The notes below the pieces were generated by a model. It searched no databases and had not been told where the DNA came from. It worked only from the letters and a program-made list of their open reading frames with translations. Positions 1-10,719 of a DNA stretch of 64,000 nt are shown here, one piece after another; the stretch's first letter is position 1, and every line of letters starts with the position of its first letter. The stretch comes from Tethya wilhelma (Eukaryota; Porifera; Demospongiae; Tethyida; Tethyidae), in NCBI GenBank assembly GCA_964030475.1, contig CAXIPT010000003.1, positions 2,968,057-3,032,056 on the forward strand, written 5' to 3'. The translations under genes and the position numbers were made by a program.

Positions 1-125
1 ACCTGACGTTGATCAAGACAAACACCACATTTTAGGAAGAGAAAGATTAGTTGTTCCTCAGTATGGTGGATGGATTCATTATGAGTGGCTGACTCAGCAG
101 TTGCCTGGTAGAGAGTCTGAGGTCG
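1..125 (+). other. unplaced open frame before contig join
   Basis: Frame 2 is open from base 2 to the N at 126 with no stop (about 41 codons). It does not resemble ORC5, which begins after the N, so it may come from another contig or an unlinked exon. I do not recognise it. Confidence 0.25.
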
Positions 126-133
126 NCTCTCAG

Positions 134-1274
134 TTGGCGCCCATGAGACGAGGAAGCTGTGGTTCCACATCCAGCCATTCTTCAAGGACCTCATGAGCCA
201 TGTCTTCCTCAGGGAACTATCCACTCAACAATGGAAGAAAATCTCAAACAGTACTGGAGTGGGTGTGGCATCAGAGGTCAGAGGTCATCTTGAGCTCCCC
301 TATTTGTCCAAGTATCTCCTGCTGGCAGCTTATATGGCTTCCTACAATCCCTCGGCCACTGATAGGAGGTTCTTCTCGAAGGTCAGAGTGCAAATAATTA
401 TTAATGTCACCTTATCTCTGCCAAGTTATTAGTCTTTGTGTTACCATGGTTACCTCTAACACCATTCCGCTGTAAGTGGATCGGTGTCAACATGCCTGGC
501 CCTCAGCCCAAACAGCCCATGTGGGGTGAAGGGTGCTATTGTGGTGGGCCATGGACCATTGATCAGTAATAGATGACCTCCAGTGTTTTGAAATAGCCAA
601 CATAGAATCACTTTCATCACCATGATCAATAAACATGGTGGATCTCCCTCTCTGTTTACTTCCCCGGCCTGCTGTGTCTGGCTGCGGCTGTTCCAGTGCC
701 CACTCTGTACATGAGAGGGATGTGTGTGGGTGGGGGGCCATCGACACTGACACAGTCATTCATTCAACCATCCCTAGCAGGCATTCCTCGAGGGAGGCTA
801 TTAATTATGAATGGTCTGCAATAATGATGTCTTAATTGAGATAAGTATGATGCGTTGGAATCGACTAATTATCCCATTGTCTCTCTGTGTCTTACTTCCA
901 AACAGAAAGGTTCAAAAGGTCACAAGTCCCGGAGAGTTTCTCAAAAACAAAAGGTTCATTCTTAATTTTAAAATTATAATAATGTCAATCTTTGGATGGT
1001 TGTACCTGGGGGTGCCCAATGGAGCCTGTCCTGTGTCTGAGTGGCTACAAGGACCCTAATAGGGGCTAATGACTGTCACCCACTCTCACTGCCTGCATGA
1101 CTAGCTCCTCTACAAGGTCACTAATGTGCTCTTCTTCCTCTAGCCTAATTACCAGCTGCTGGGACCAAAGGTGTTCCCTCTCGACAGACTCATGGCCATC
1201 TTCTACAGTATTCTGGAAGAGCCTGTCTCACCAAGTGTCGATGTCTACTCCCAGGTGTGTGTGTGCATGAGAGT

Positions 1275-1314
<40 letters not shown>

Positions 1315-1485
1315 ACATGTGGTGATATTTCAGGAATGTGTGTCAGTTGTCTCAGTGTTACGATGGCATGCTTCCATCCTAACTAGATTCATAGGTCCCA
1401 GCTGTTCAAAGACCACCATGGCTGTCACTGACATGTCTGTGCGTGTGCACCTACATGTGTCATGGTGCTCATGCTAACTAACTAT

Positions 1486-1527
<42 letters not shown>

Positions 1528-1814
1528 ACAGGTGTCCAGTCTTGTCACGCTACAGCTCCTAGCCCAGACCAGCAGTCAGGATGTCCTCCATGCTCCAAAG
1601 TACAAGGTATCACTCCACTAGCTATCCTCTCCCTTCTTATGATGACCACACCCCTGACCACACCCCCCGCAGTGTCTGGTGAACCTTGAGTTTGTACGTC
1701 GCATAGCAAGGTATGTAGAAAGTGCTGAGTGTGCAGATGTTGTGTGAGTGGTGCTGTGTGTTCTCCAGGAGCGTGGGCTTTGAGCTGATGCTCTACTTGT
1801 ATGACTTCAACTGA
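134..1814 (+). CDS. ORC5: ORC5, C-terminal part (partial)
   Basis: Origin recognition complex subunit 5, part of the hexamer that marks replication origins and loads MCM helicase. Only about 188 C-terminal residues are present (human ORC5 is 435 aa). Exons: 134-381, 906-953, 1144-1254, 1532-1606, 1673-1710, 1769-1814. Recognisable ORC5 blocks are ETRKLW, LPYLSKYLLLAAYMASYNP, DRRFF, LLGPKVFPLDRLMAI, SSLVTLQLL and the terminal LYLYDFN followed by TGA. The N-terminal ATPase half lies left of the window or was lost at the N at base 126. The linker exon 906-953 is very basic (KGSKGHKSRRV). The acceptor of exon 4 is fed directly by an AC array. Identification is from remembered family similarity and is strong in the C-terminal blocks. 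Confidence 0.9.
1278..1313 (+). repeat. GT array, ORC5 intron, after donor
   Basis: GT repeat starting about 24 bases after the donor of ORC5 exon 1144-1254. Confidence 0.9.
1489..1526 (+). repeat. AC array abutting ORC5 acceptor
   Basis: Runs into ACCACAG, the acceptor of exon 1532. Confidence 0.9.
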
Positions 1815-2047
1815 AGTGAACTGGACCATTAGCTCTCTCACTGTCATGTGAATGTTTCCCTGTACACATTGCATTCCTCAGCTAATCTCTAAGATAAATT
1901 GTTGACATTCTTGGAATGGTTCCCAGGCCAGGATGTGGTGGGTGGTAGGGGGCTATAAAGGTGGCTGTGCATGAGCTGCCACAATAGAACCAGACCAGCT
2001 CAATAATACCTCTGTCATTTCACTCAAGATAGGAACAACTGTCAGCC

Positions 2048-2794
2048 ATGTTGACTCTCATGCCACTCACAAGTCTGCAATCAGCACTCAAGAGAAAGAA
2101 CAGTAAAACTTATGACTTCAGCAGAAGGGGCTCTCTCTCTGTCTACTCCACATACTCCCTGCCCAGCTCAAAGACCTACATGAGAAGATTCTCCAGCTAT
2201 GAAGAGCTGGCTCCAATCTTCAGTCTCCTAGCTCCTGCTGACAAGGACAGGTCACTCACGAAGAAGATGGGACGAAGGCCCTCAAGAAAGAGCAGCAGTT
2301 CCAGTGAACCTGGTGACCTCACAGATGGACTTGATGCTCAGCTGGCCAACATCAGGGAACGCCTTGCCCAGCTCAAGAATGACGACATTGAACTAACTCA
2401 ACGCGTTGAAGACCTCCATACCTCTGTCAACGATGTGTGCAGGAGTCACCAATCACGGCGCTCCTCCTCCGCTAGTCTGGGTGTCATCACCGAGAGCTCC
2501 TGGGAGGCAGCAGCCAAAGATGAGAGCACCTCTGGAGATGAAGATGACCTCAGCTCGGGGGATGAAGATGAGGAGAGCTTTGAAGACTACTGCAAGTCGG
2601 TCCTGCCCAAGCTGGGAGCCAGGAGTGCTGCCTCCAGTCCAGCCCTCAATGTGCTGAGCGACCCAAAGAGACACTGTCTTCTCAATAACACCTTCAGGAG
2701 CAAGGCCAGCAGCGCCCCCCAGCTGGACATTATTAGGAACGACCTCTCTGACGAGCTCCCCTCCTCATCTCGGCTCTCTGTTGTCTCTGTGTGA
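2048..2794 (+). CDS. intronless protein, possibly FAM89/LURAP1-like
   Basis: Single-exon reading frame of 248 residues in an intron-rich neighbourhood. The N-terminus is basic and serine-rich, then RRPSRKSSSSSE, a short predicted coiled coil near residues 95-125 (LDAQLANIRERLAQLKNDD, then LTQRVEDLHTSVNDV), an acidic stretch (SGDEDDLSSGDEDEE, about 160-175) and a serine-rich tail ending SVVSV, which fits a class II PDZ-binding end. The coiled-coil spacing loosely resembles the conserved segment of FAM89/LURAP1 adaptors, but similarity is weak and the name is a guess. The reading frame has no internal repeats and uses codons like its neighbours, so I think it is real. Start chosen at the first ATG (GCCATG context). 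Confidence 0.6.
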   Translation: MLTLMPLTSLQSALKRKNSKTYDFSRRGSLSVYSTYSLPSSKTYMRRFSSYEELAPIFSLLAPADKDRSLTKKMGRRPSRKSSSSSEPGDLTDGLDAQLANIRERLAQLKNDDIELTQRVEDLHTSVNDVCRSHQSRRSSSASLGVITESSWEAAAKDESTSGDEDDLSSGDEDEESFEDYCKSVLPKLGARSAASSPALNVLSDPKRHCLLNNTFRSKASSAPQLDIIRNDLSDELPSSSRLSVVSV

Positions 2795-4227
2795 ACTGTA
2801 TCATCCACAACTGACCATCCCTGACCTTAGAAGGCAGCCTCTGTGCATGCCTGGGGGCGGCAGCACCACCACTGGCTGTGAAGACAAGTAATGAAGAAAC
2901 CCATCCTGACCAGCAGAACACCTCTGGTCCACCTTACAATGGCAGCCAGCAGCACCTCAAGACAAACTGACAACTGAAATTAATAGAATATTATCTTTAT
3001 TATGGTGTAACCTTATTTCTGCTGTTTCTATGGCAACGTCCATTGTATGCTGTTTACTTTAAAAAAAAAGATATTTTATCCAATTACTCACCCTGTGTTC
3101 AATGAAGCATGAAGCATGAATCATGATATTAATGTTATGTAATGAATGGCATTAATGCAGTCTCTAGACTAACAGCCAGCATGCCACAATTATAACCATC
3201 CACAGCCAGCACGCCACAACCATCCATCGATCGGACGCAATCACCAGAGGAATCTAGTGTACGTCAGTAGTCAACAGGTTGTGTAATCACTAGGGGTTGT
3301 GTGCGTGCAGCACATGAAATGAATGTGAGCTCTTAGCAGTGCACATGTAACTGTGCGTGTGCCTGGATCACTACCAACTGGCTCTACAATAATAACTATA
3401 TTAATAGCACTGTCTCCTAGCTACCTAATGAAATAGTATAGAATAATATAATAGCTATGTATATTATGCAGACAGTGTGTGTGTGTTCAGCACTTGGTCT
3501 GTGCTATTAGCAGTACCAGATGTAACTGTGTGTGTGCCTCAAATCTACTACCTTATTACCTAGCCCAGTTGCCTAGCTACCTAGCCATGTGAAGCTGTTA
3601 GTTGGAAGTAGTCGATCTGTGAAGTACATGCCATGCCTCAATCTCACTACCTAATTGTCTATAATGACTTGTGCAATGTCCTCTCTACCTAGTGGCTACC
3701 CTGTGTCACAGGAGCACACACACTCCACTTCAAGTGGTGCACGCAAACAGCCTCCAATGGTTACACAATGACTCTAATGACCAGTAGTACTTCTTGCTCT
3801 AATAGTTACTGTTGTACCTGCTGTTAGTCTACATGCTACATTAGTTGAGCTTATATCAGCATATATATAATTATAGGGCAGTGTTGCACGAGAGTCACAT
3901 GGTGCAGTGTATAATGTGCTGTGAGTTATTGACTGTTATTGAAGCACCTGTGTAGCTTCACAGACTGATTGTATCAAAGGCAGTCCTCTTCAAAGGAGGC
4001 AGCTGTACATGGTGGTATTGTAGCGATGGTATGCAGCAGATGTGACGTCAAATGGAGCTGCTAGTTATTGCAAATAAATTATTGAATGACGTGGCATTCT
4101 TTGAACCACAGTTAGTCAGCCAGAAGGTATGAGCCAAGAGCTGTCACTAGGGCAAACAAACAAAGGCTGTTTGTACAAACACCAGACATTACTGACGTGT
4201 GTGTACACTTGACCCACTCCTACCTCA

Positions 4228-4270
<43 letters not shown>

Positions 4271-4456
4271 ACACACACACACACACACCTGTGCGAGCAG
4301 CTAGAGAACTGAATTCCATCCAATTATGAGTTGCCATGAAAACAGTGTACAGATCACATTAGAATAAGGGAGAGTAAATGATGAGTCAGCAGAAATCATT
4401 GGTCCATGTTACTGATGAGATAAGTGATAAACAGAGTTAGTCCATTTGATGAAGAG
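2795..4456. other. gene-free intergenic stretch
   Basis: No coding frame with exon-like character. It holds the presumed 3' UTR of the upstream gene, two degenerate copies of a roughly 70-base segment (about 3300-3370 and 3478-3550, both ending near TAACTGTGYGTGTGCC), and an AC array at 4231-4288. Confidence 0.5.
4231..4289. repeat. AC array, intergenic
   Basis: Two AC runs separated by CCC, downstream of SWT1 and not near any exon. Confidence 0.9.
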
Positions 4457-4608
4457 TTAAGAAGCAGTTATGATTTGATAGAAGTGCTCCAAGTCTTTGA
4501 TGTAGGAGAGAAACTCTTGGTGGGCTCTTCTCAGCAGCTCCACCTGGTGTCCATTGTTGACCAGTCTGAACACCACATCAATAGTGATGGGGGTGGACAC
4601 ATCAAGAC

Positions 4609-4661
<53 letters not shown>

Positions 4662-5013
4662 AGCTATTGTCAAACTAATAATTATGAGGCAAATTTTGAG
4701 GTACCGTATAGCAGGAATTTTTGTATGGTGGAAATTTTTGTATATTTCGTACGCGGTTTGAATATTATACGAAAATTAAAACTGCGAAAATTTAACTTCC
4801 GCATTTAATTTATACGAGCGCGCGCCGCATATACGAAATTTAAAACTACGAAAAATTCTTCTGGCGTGTTTATACGAAACTTCGCACCAACGAAAATTTC
4901 CCGCTATACGGTAAGTTAACAAAGAAACTTACGGTTGTCAGAAAGAGGTCAACAGCTGAGACCACATTTCTCAAGGCACCCACATCACTTGGAGCAGAGA
5001 GCAAGCTATATAT

Positions 5014-5068
<55 letters not shown>

Positions 5069-5083
5069 TGTGGTCATGGAATN

Positions 5084-5118
<35 letters not shown>

Positions 5119-5449
5119 GCCATAGAAACAGCCACTTTAACATCATCCTCATCTTACCCATCAATAGCCTCAAAGAGCTGAGAGAGAAGCTGAACTAGCT
5201 GCTGGAGAATTTCAACTGTGTGCTCTTTATCAGATGAAGAAGACTGGAGTTGGATACTGCATCAGGAGACAAAGGTCAGAGGTCAAAATATCACTCAAAC
5301 ATAAGATAAAACTTACAAGAAATATTTGACAATTTCTGTGACTAAGTTTAGTGCCCAAGGCAACTGATCATCAACAGCTGAAGGCACGAGAGTGGCAGAT
5401 TGCTTCAGTTCCTCCAGGCTGACATACGGAGGGGTTGGGGGGAGCTAGC

Positions 5450-5506
<57 letters not shown>

Positions 5507-6730
5507 AGTACGTGTGACAGTAGCTAGTACCATGGTAGCATTACCGGAGGCATGACTGGAGTGGGAGGAGAGTGAAGATGCTGCCCAGTGAGTTTCCCCT
5601 CTTTGGCCTCCTTGGCTTTCTCCGCCAGAACTCTCAGTTTCGCCAGCAGAGGTGGGAGCACTCCTCCATAGCTGTGTGGGGGTAGAGTGGTGGTGGTGGA
5701 CTGCCAGAGCTAGTGCCAACTCACTTGGAGCGGTAGGAGTAGGCCCTCAACAGAGCCAGGCTCTCCTGGAGGAACCTCTCCACCTCGGGGAAGGTGGCAT
5801 GGCGGCCTGTAGCACAACATCATGCAAACAGAGATCGATATGACGTTTAAACCGCAGTGGCTAGCCTACTTCTTGTCCTCTGGAGCTGGTGCTTGAGGCT
5901 GGCCACCACCTTACTAATGGAGCGGTCCACATACAAACCAAACACTGCTATCCAATGCCTGCACAACAGGGAGGAGGGGTCAAGGTTCACGTAAGAATGC
6001 ATGGCTGAACTTACTTCTCAAAGATAGTCAAAAGGTCAGCCAACGACCACGGAGGCTTGATTATAATCATCTTCACCCTGTTGCCATGGAAACACAATGT
6101 CACATGATACTAGCTCCTCCCATCAATCAGTGTGTACCATAATTCAACTCCAAATGCCTCAATGAACTCGGCCTTGGCTATGGCAGCCAGTCCATCCCTC
6201 ACCAGACGTTGAGCCTCACACAGCAGATCATCACACTGCAGGGGAGAACACACACACTAATGGTGGCCACTAGCAGAGGAGGAGTGGCTGCCACTCACCA
6301 GAGCCTCTTGGTAGCTGTGGGCAAGATGGCGGTCCACTCTGGAGGCAAACTCTAGAGGAAGAAAGAGAGGACAGTCAGTTGCTGAGGGTGACAAGTGGCG
6401 GGTCATTATCACCTTGGGTGTGAGTGTAGGAGCCAGCGGCAGCCTGTGGTAGGGAACTCCTGCACAGCACCCTCAGTTCACTCAGCAGCGTCTGAACAAT
6501 ACATACAGTAACATGCAGTAGGTAGTGTTCTAATTAGAGCCCACCTTCCTGTTGAGAGCAGTGATGCTATTAATGAGAGCCTTGGCACTGAGATTGATGT
6601 CATTGGTGAACAGGACAACCACACCCCCATGACCTTTCACCTTTTGATTATAAAACAAGCAGCAGTGCAGTATGCGGTCATCATTGTTGGAAATGGATAT
6701 GTTAGACAGTTCAGTTTGGACCTGTGGGTG

Positions 6731-6792
<62 letters not shown>

Positions 6793-8045
6793 CAAATGGA
6801 TGGAATTCAAAGAATTACTCATATACCGTATAGCAGGAAATTTTTGTATTTTTCGTATACTGTTCAAAAAATTTTTCTGCCGTTCTTTTACCAATTTATA
6901 CAAAATTTTGAACTATGAAATTTTCCGCTAAACAATATTGATCCTGTCACTATAGTATAGCTGACAAGCTGCCTCAGGCAGTCAACATAATGTACGTGAT
7001 CGAAGGTTAGGCAGTGACTCTCTCCACGGTCAATAGACTCAACCAAGAATGGGCTCACAACAACATGTGTGTGTGTGAACTCTAACCTCTTCTATGGTTT
7101 GACCTCTGACCCTGCGGTGGCGTGAACTGAAGCAGGCATGGAGGAAGGAGATGGCAGCTCTGGCTCTGTCAGAGAGGGCGGGGTCAGGACGGCTCTTGAG
7201 GCTGTCCAACTCTTGCATCACTACCCACGGAATAACCAGCACCGGCCGACCAACTCCTACAGGGATGGTGGGGTCAAAGGTCAACATGACCATACAGTAA
7301 TACTGATTACATCACCTTTGACTGCCGTGTCCTTCAGCTCCACTAGGAACTGGAGGTGGGAGATGAGGACATTGGTGTCCAGCACAATGTACAGCTTCTC
7401 CTGGAGACAAATGCCACGACACAGCAGTGATGGGAGGAGCTCAAGATGGCAGCTCATGGAATTAACTCACAGTGTACAGGAAGGGAATGGAATTGGAGGA
7501 AACGTTGAAGATGTCCACTGCAGTAGAGAATGTGAGCCGCTCTCTCTCGCTGGATATCTGGACCAGGAGGTCCTCCATCAGCTCGGGGGAGAGGTCCACG
7601 TCCATGGCTACCTCCACCTCATCTTCCCCCCAGCGGCCACTCTCCTCCAGCTCCATGGCCTCATGGCTCACTGCAGGGGGTCACAACCATGGTCAGGTGA
7701 CAACAATGACAGCCTAGGTGATAACTAGCCATCATTACCACCAGCTCCTAGCTGCAGCTGAGGGACGGGAGGCTTCTCTCTCACAGCACTGCCATTGGAA
7801 GGGGTGGCATCATCTCTTCCACTTGCAGCCTTCGAAGATTTCTTAATCTTTCATACAACAAGAGACAAATTACATAGTGGAATATCAGAATCACCACAAT
7901 ATCTGCTTACAATGCCACCAGTTGGCATCTTCCAGGTACTCTTCTTCGTCACTATATTGTAGTAATAGGACTTCCCGGGCTTGCTCTTGGAAGTCACCTC
8001 CACCCAGGAGCCATGCTCTTCCTCGGCAGACATCGCAGAAAGCAT
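4457..8045 (-). CDS. SWT1: SWT1 RNA endoribonuclease with WW domain
   Basis: Nuclear-envelope-linked mRNA surveillance endonuclease family. Seventeen exons (8045-7911, 7847-7739, 7670-7471, 7400-7316, 7256-7087, 6721-6545, 6491-6413, 6351-6299, 6235-6138, 6077-6015, 5958-5870, 5806-5725, 5671-5545, 5444-5317, 5256-5158, 5005-4933, 4609-4457) give 639 residues in phase. The N-terminus carries a WW domain (W in GSWVEV, YYYN, STW). The PIN nuclease domain follows with its acidic residues in VLDTNVL, VVMQELD, NNDDRIL and LFTND. The C-terminal part matches the SWT1 helical region (KPPWSLADLL, HWIAVFGLYVD). Start is ATGCTTTCTGCGATG; the second ATG at 8033 is also possible. Two TA-flanked MITEs lie in introns, and several introns carry CT arrays beside the acceptor. 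It shares a 102-base gap with SPNS. Confidence 0.88.
4611..4660 (-). repeat. CT array (sense) at SWT1 last acceptor
   Basis: On the SWT1 strand it reads CTCTCT straight into CTCAG, acceptor of exon 4609. Confidence 0.9.
4702..4913. mobile_element. TA-flanked MITE, copy 1 (SWT1 intron)
   Basis: Terminal inverted repeats TACCGTATAGC...GCTATACGGTA bound about 210 bases rich in ACGAAA/TTTCGT motifs, inside the last SWT1 intron. TA ends suggest Tc1/mariner-type insertion. No coding capacity. Confidence 0.75.
5019..5117 (-). repeat. AC array (sense) with N, SWT1 intron
   Basis: Fills the intron before exon 5005; interrupted by a short unique stretch and the N at 5083, so its true length is unknown. 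Confidence 0.85.
5453..5504 (-). repeat. CT array (sense), SWT1 intron
   Basis: Ends about 8 bases before the GTTGCTAG acceptor of exon 5444. Confidence 0.9.
6738..6787 (-). repeat. CT array (sense), SWT1 intron
   Basis: Ends about 15 bases before the CCCACAG acceptor of exon 6721, in the PIN domain. Confidence 0.9.
6824..6938. mobile_element. TA-flanked MITE, copy 2 (decayed, SWT1 intron)
   Basis: Starts with the same TACCGTATAGCAGGAAATTTT end as the element at 4702 and finishes near AAATTTTCCGCTA, where the last bases of the right repeat have been lost. About 115 bases, in the intron between the two PIN-domain exons. Confidence 0.65.
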
Positions 8046-8147
8046 CCTAGAAGATCCTGGGTCCAGTACTAGATCTGAGGGCACGTGGTCTCCAAATCAT
8101 GTGGGAGTGGTAAAGTGGTGACTTGTTGTTGGTGTGCATTAATTAGA
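8046..8147. promoter_or_regulatory. shared head-to-head promoter, SWT1/SPNS
   Basis: Only 102 bases separate the two start codons, so transcription in both directions must begin here or inside the opposite gene. No TATA box is seen. Confidence 0.5.
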
Positions 8148-10026
8148 ATGGCCCTTCGTGTTGGATCTCTGTTTCGTCTGCTCCGCTCCAGCCGCCGCTA
8201 CTCCCTCTATATACTGGTGCTTCTCATGATAGTCTACTTCCTCAATCAGGTGGATCGGTTTGTGCTAGGAATTACCTCAAAAAGTATTTCTAGGGACTTG
8301 AAATTCGGTCGATTCGGCTGTTTTCCCAACCTGTCAGCTCTTGCCGACTCTGATCTGGTGAACGTGTCTTGTATAGGAGCGTGTGTTCACATAAGGAATG
8401 AAACAGAGTGAGTGTTGAATCAATGTCTTCTCCAACCAGAGCCTCAGTGTTTGTTCTTCCGTCAGGTGTGAGTCTGTTGACGGTGTTCCCTGTGAGTGGG
8501 ACTACTCCTCCACTGGCATAGAGTACCAGGTGCTGGCTGGCCCAGCCTTCATGCTCTTCTTCACGCTGGTGGCCATTCCTCTGGGAGTCCTAGCTGGCTA
8601 CCCCAGAGTGAACAGGAAGGCCGCCATTGCAGTCTCCCTTGTCCTGTGGAGCACCATGACCCTCCTAGCTGGATTCACCACTGCCTTCTGGCAGCTGCTC
8701 CTCACCAGGATAGGACTGGGCATATTGTGAGTGACCTACTCTCAACCATTGTTTGTAGTCGTTACTAACTCATCACTGGGTGCGCCCCTCTTATTACAGT
8801 GAGGCTGTGTGCACACCATTTGCTAGTAGCATCATCACAGACAGTTTCCAAGAGGTCAGCCAAAGACTACTCTGTAAACCTGACTTTAGTCATGATATTC
8901 TGCTCATTGTCAACAGAACTTCAGAGCTACTGCGCTAGGTTTCTACAGCTGGGGTATCTATCTGGGCTACTCTGCTGCATTTGCCTTCAACTTCATCCTA
9001 GTGGCCACCAGCTGGAGGTGGGTGTTCTGGGTGGCCGCTATCCCAGGCTTTATTGTCGGTGTCGTTGTCATGGTTACCATTAGAGAACCGTCAAGGCAAC
9101 CTGTGCAGGTTAGTTGAGACCACCTAATGAAATGTTTCAATTTTACTCTATGTATTTCCATTAATTAGAGCACTCCATCTCACAACAGTGGGCGTCGTGG
9201 TCTTGTCCATCGTATTGTGTGTGTGTTTGTGCACCCTCCTCTCTTGCTGCTGTGCCTGGCCGGGGGCATGAGGCAGGGAGGAGGTCTGGTGTGGGCCTAC
9301 AACGTCAAGGCCTACTTCACCCAGTACTACTGCGGGACTGTCAACATCGGTGCCTACATGTCCTGGGTGCCACTACTGGGAGGGACAGTCGGAGCCATAT
9401 TGGGGGGAGTGGTCTCAGACAGGTTGGCCAAGTCCCGTGGGTTCACTGGGAGACTCATGGTGCTCATCTTCAGTCAGCTGGTTGCCACGCCCTTCCTTGT
9501 GGGGGCCGTGTTGCTGCCCCCTTCTCCCTGGGCCTTCCTCAGCCTTCTGCCGGCCTACGTGGCAGGGGAGATGTGGATTGGAGTGTGCCTGGCCGTCGTC
9601 ATTGACCTGGTACCGCGGGACATCACATCGGCTGGTGTGGCTCTCTTCCTGTTCCTCATCAACAACGTGGGAGGGGCCGTGACTCTCCTCCTGCCCTACC
9701 TGGAACTGGCCCTTGGCCTGCGCTATGCTCTCGTGGTCCTCTTCCCAGGACTCTATCTGGTGGCAGCTGCTCTCTTTGCTGTCACCTGGGCCCTCCTAGT
9801 GTGCCTGCAGAGGACCATGAAGAAGACCAGGAGGAGAAGTGGTGCTGCTTCGCCAGAGGCCAAGCCTCTCATACAAGCAGCGGACACCAGCAGTGACGAT
9901 GAAGATGGTGGTGGTGAAGATGATGATGATGTCATCGACCCAGAGTGGCTTGAGCCTATCTTTGTGTGTGACTCCAGACCTCCCAGCAGCTCAATGAGTC
10001 ACCCCAAGACTGAACAACAATATTGA
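8148..10026 (+). CDS. Spinster-like MFS transporter
   Basis: Major facilitator superfamily protein of the Spinster (SPNS) type; family members export lysolipids, sphingosine-1-phosphate or lysosomal products. Exons 8148-8407, 8466-8726, 8800-8854, 8917-9108, 9169-10026 encode 541 residues. Seen: first membrane helix with YFLNQVDRFVLG, helix 4-5 region GIGIFEAVCTPFASS-like sequence across the exon 2-3 junction, ENFRATALGFYSWGIYLGY, WRWVFWVAAIPG, and C-terminal helices around LVPRDITSAGVALFLFLIN. The cytoplasmic tail is acidic (SSDDEDGGGEDDDDV) and has RRRSG. The C-terminal half is in one 858-base exon. The precise substrate cannot be told from sequence. Start chosen at ATG 8148 because it directly precedes the first helix. 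Confidence 0.85.
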
Positions 10027-10234
10027 CTCCCCTATTGAATCATATTTCTAATCAAAACGACATTTCTCTAACTCTTGTCCAATGTTTCATCTTTTTATTA
10101 TTCAGTTTTTCGTGTGAAATCAACAGTAGAAAATGTTTTATTTTTTTATACAATGTTATGAAATTAATAATAGTGGTAAATGGCAAGTAATTTAGTTCAC
10201 AAACACCTTCAGGCACTGTAATTGGCTCCTGGTC

Positions 10235-10608
10235 TCAACATGTTTGCTGCTGGCGTAGAACTAGTGGTGTTTCAGAGCTAGTGTTAGTCATGGTGTAACT
10301 TTGAGTGGAGGGTAAGAGCAGTCTATCACCACCACCAACTGCAAACTGACCAGTCTTGCTGCTCAATACTCCACTTCCACTCACCACAGTCACTCCTGGG
10401 CACCTGCACACACAACACACACATTAAAGATGACCCTTTAATTAAGTGGGGGACACTCGATGCATGCATGTCAAGTGGCAAACACACACACACACACTGC
10501 ATGGCATGAGTGGATATAATACATCACTGTAGGTCCTTACCCCACATCAGTGCTGTCTCCAGGAGCCACAAGGACCTCAGAACTCTTGGCACCCTCATCT
10601 CCACTCAT
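10235..10608 (-). CDS. small two-exon protein, unrecognised
   Basis: Two exons (10608-10541, 10403-10235) joined in phase give 78 residues, starting MSGDEGAKSSEV and ending LVLRQQQTC. The middle (VAPGD...CPGVTVVSGSGVLSSKTGQF) faintly recalls the N-terminal domain of exosome subunits such as EXOSC1, but the S1 domain that should follow is absent and the frame stops. No signal peptide or membrane helix is seen. Its start lies 111 bases from DMTF1 on the opposite strand, and it fills the slot expected in the alternating gene order, which supports it being expressed. It could also be a 5' remnant of a lost gene. Confidence 0.45.
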
Positions 10609-10719
10609 GGCTGGCTCTATCCAATGGTGGTGAACGGTAACGATCGTCAGTAAACAAATGTGATCCAATTATCGGAAATGCTGAGTCATCAGAAATATTG
10701 AAATTCCAGATGGCAGGCC

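Noticed and set aside
1..125. upstream ORC5 exon
   Set aside because: The open frame does not resemble any ORC5 segment, and an N separates it from the gene.
7138..7728. 196-codon plus-strand frame at 7138-7728
   Set aside because: It crosses SWT1 exons and introns antisense; the minus-strand PIN domain is the real gene.
10235..10608. truncated EXOSC1 (Csl4)
   Set aside because: The S1 domain is absent and the resemblance is limited to a few residues.
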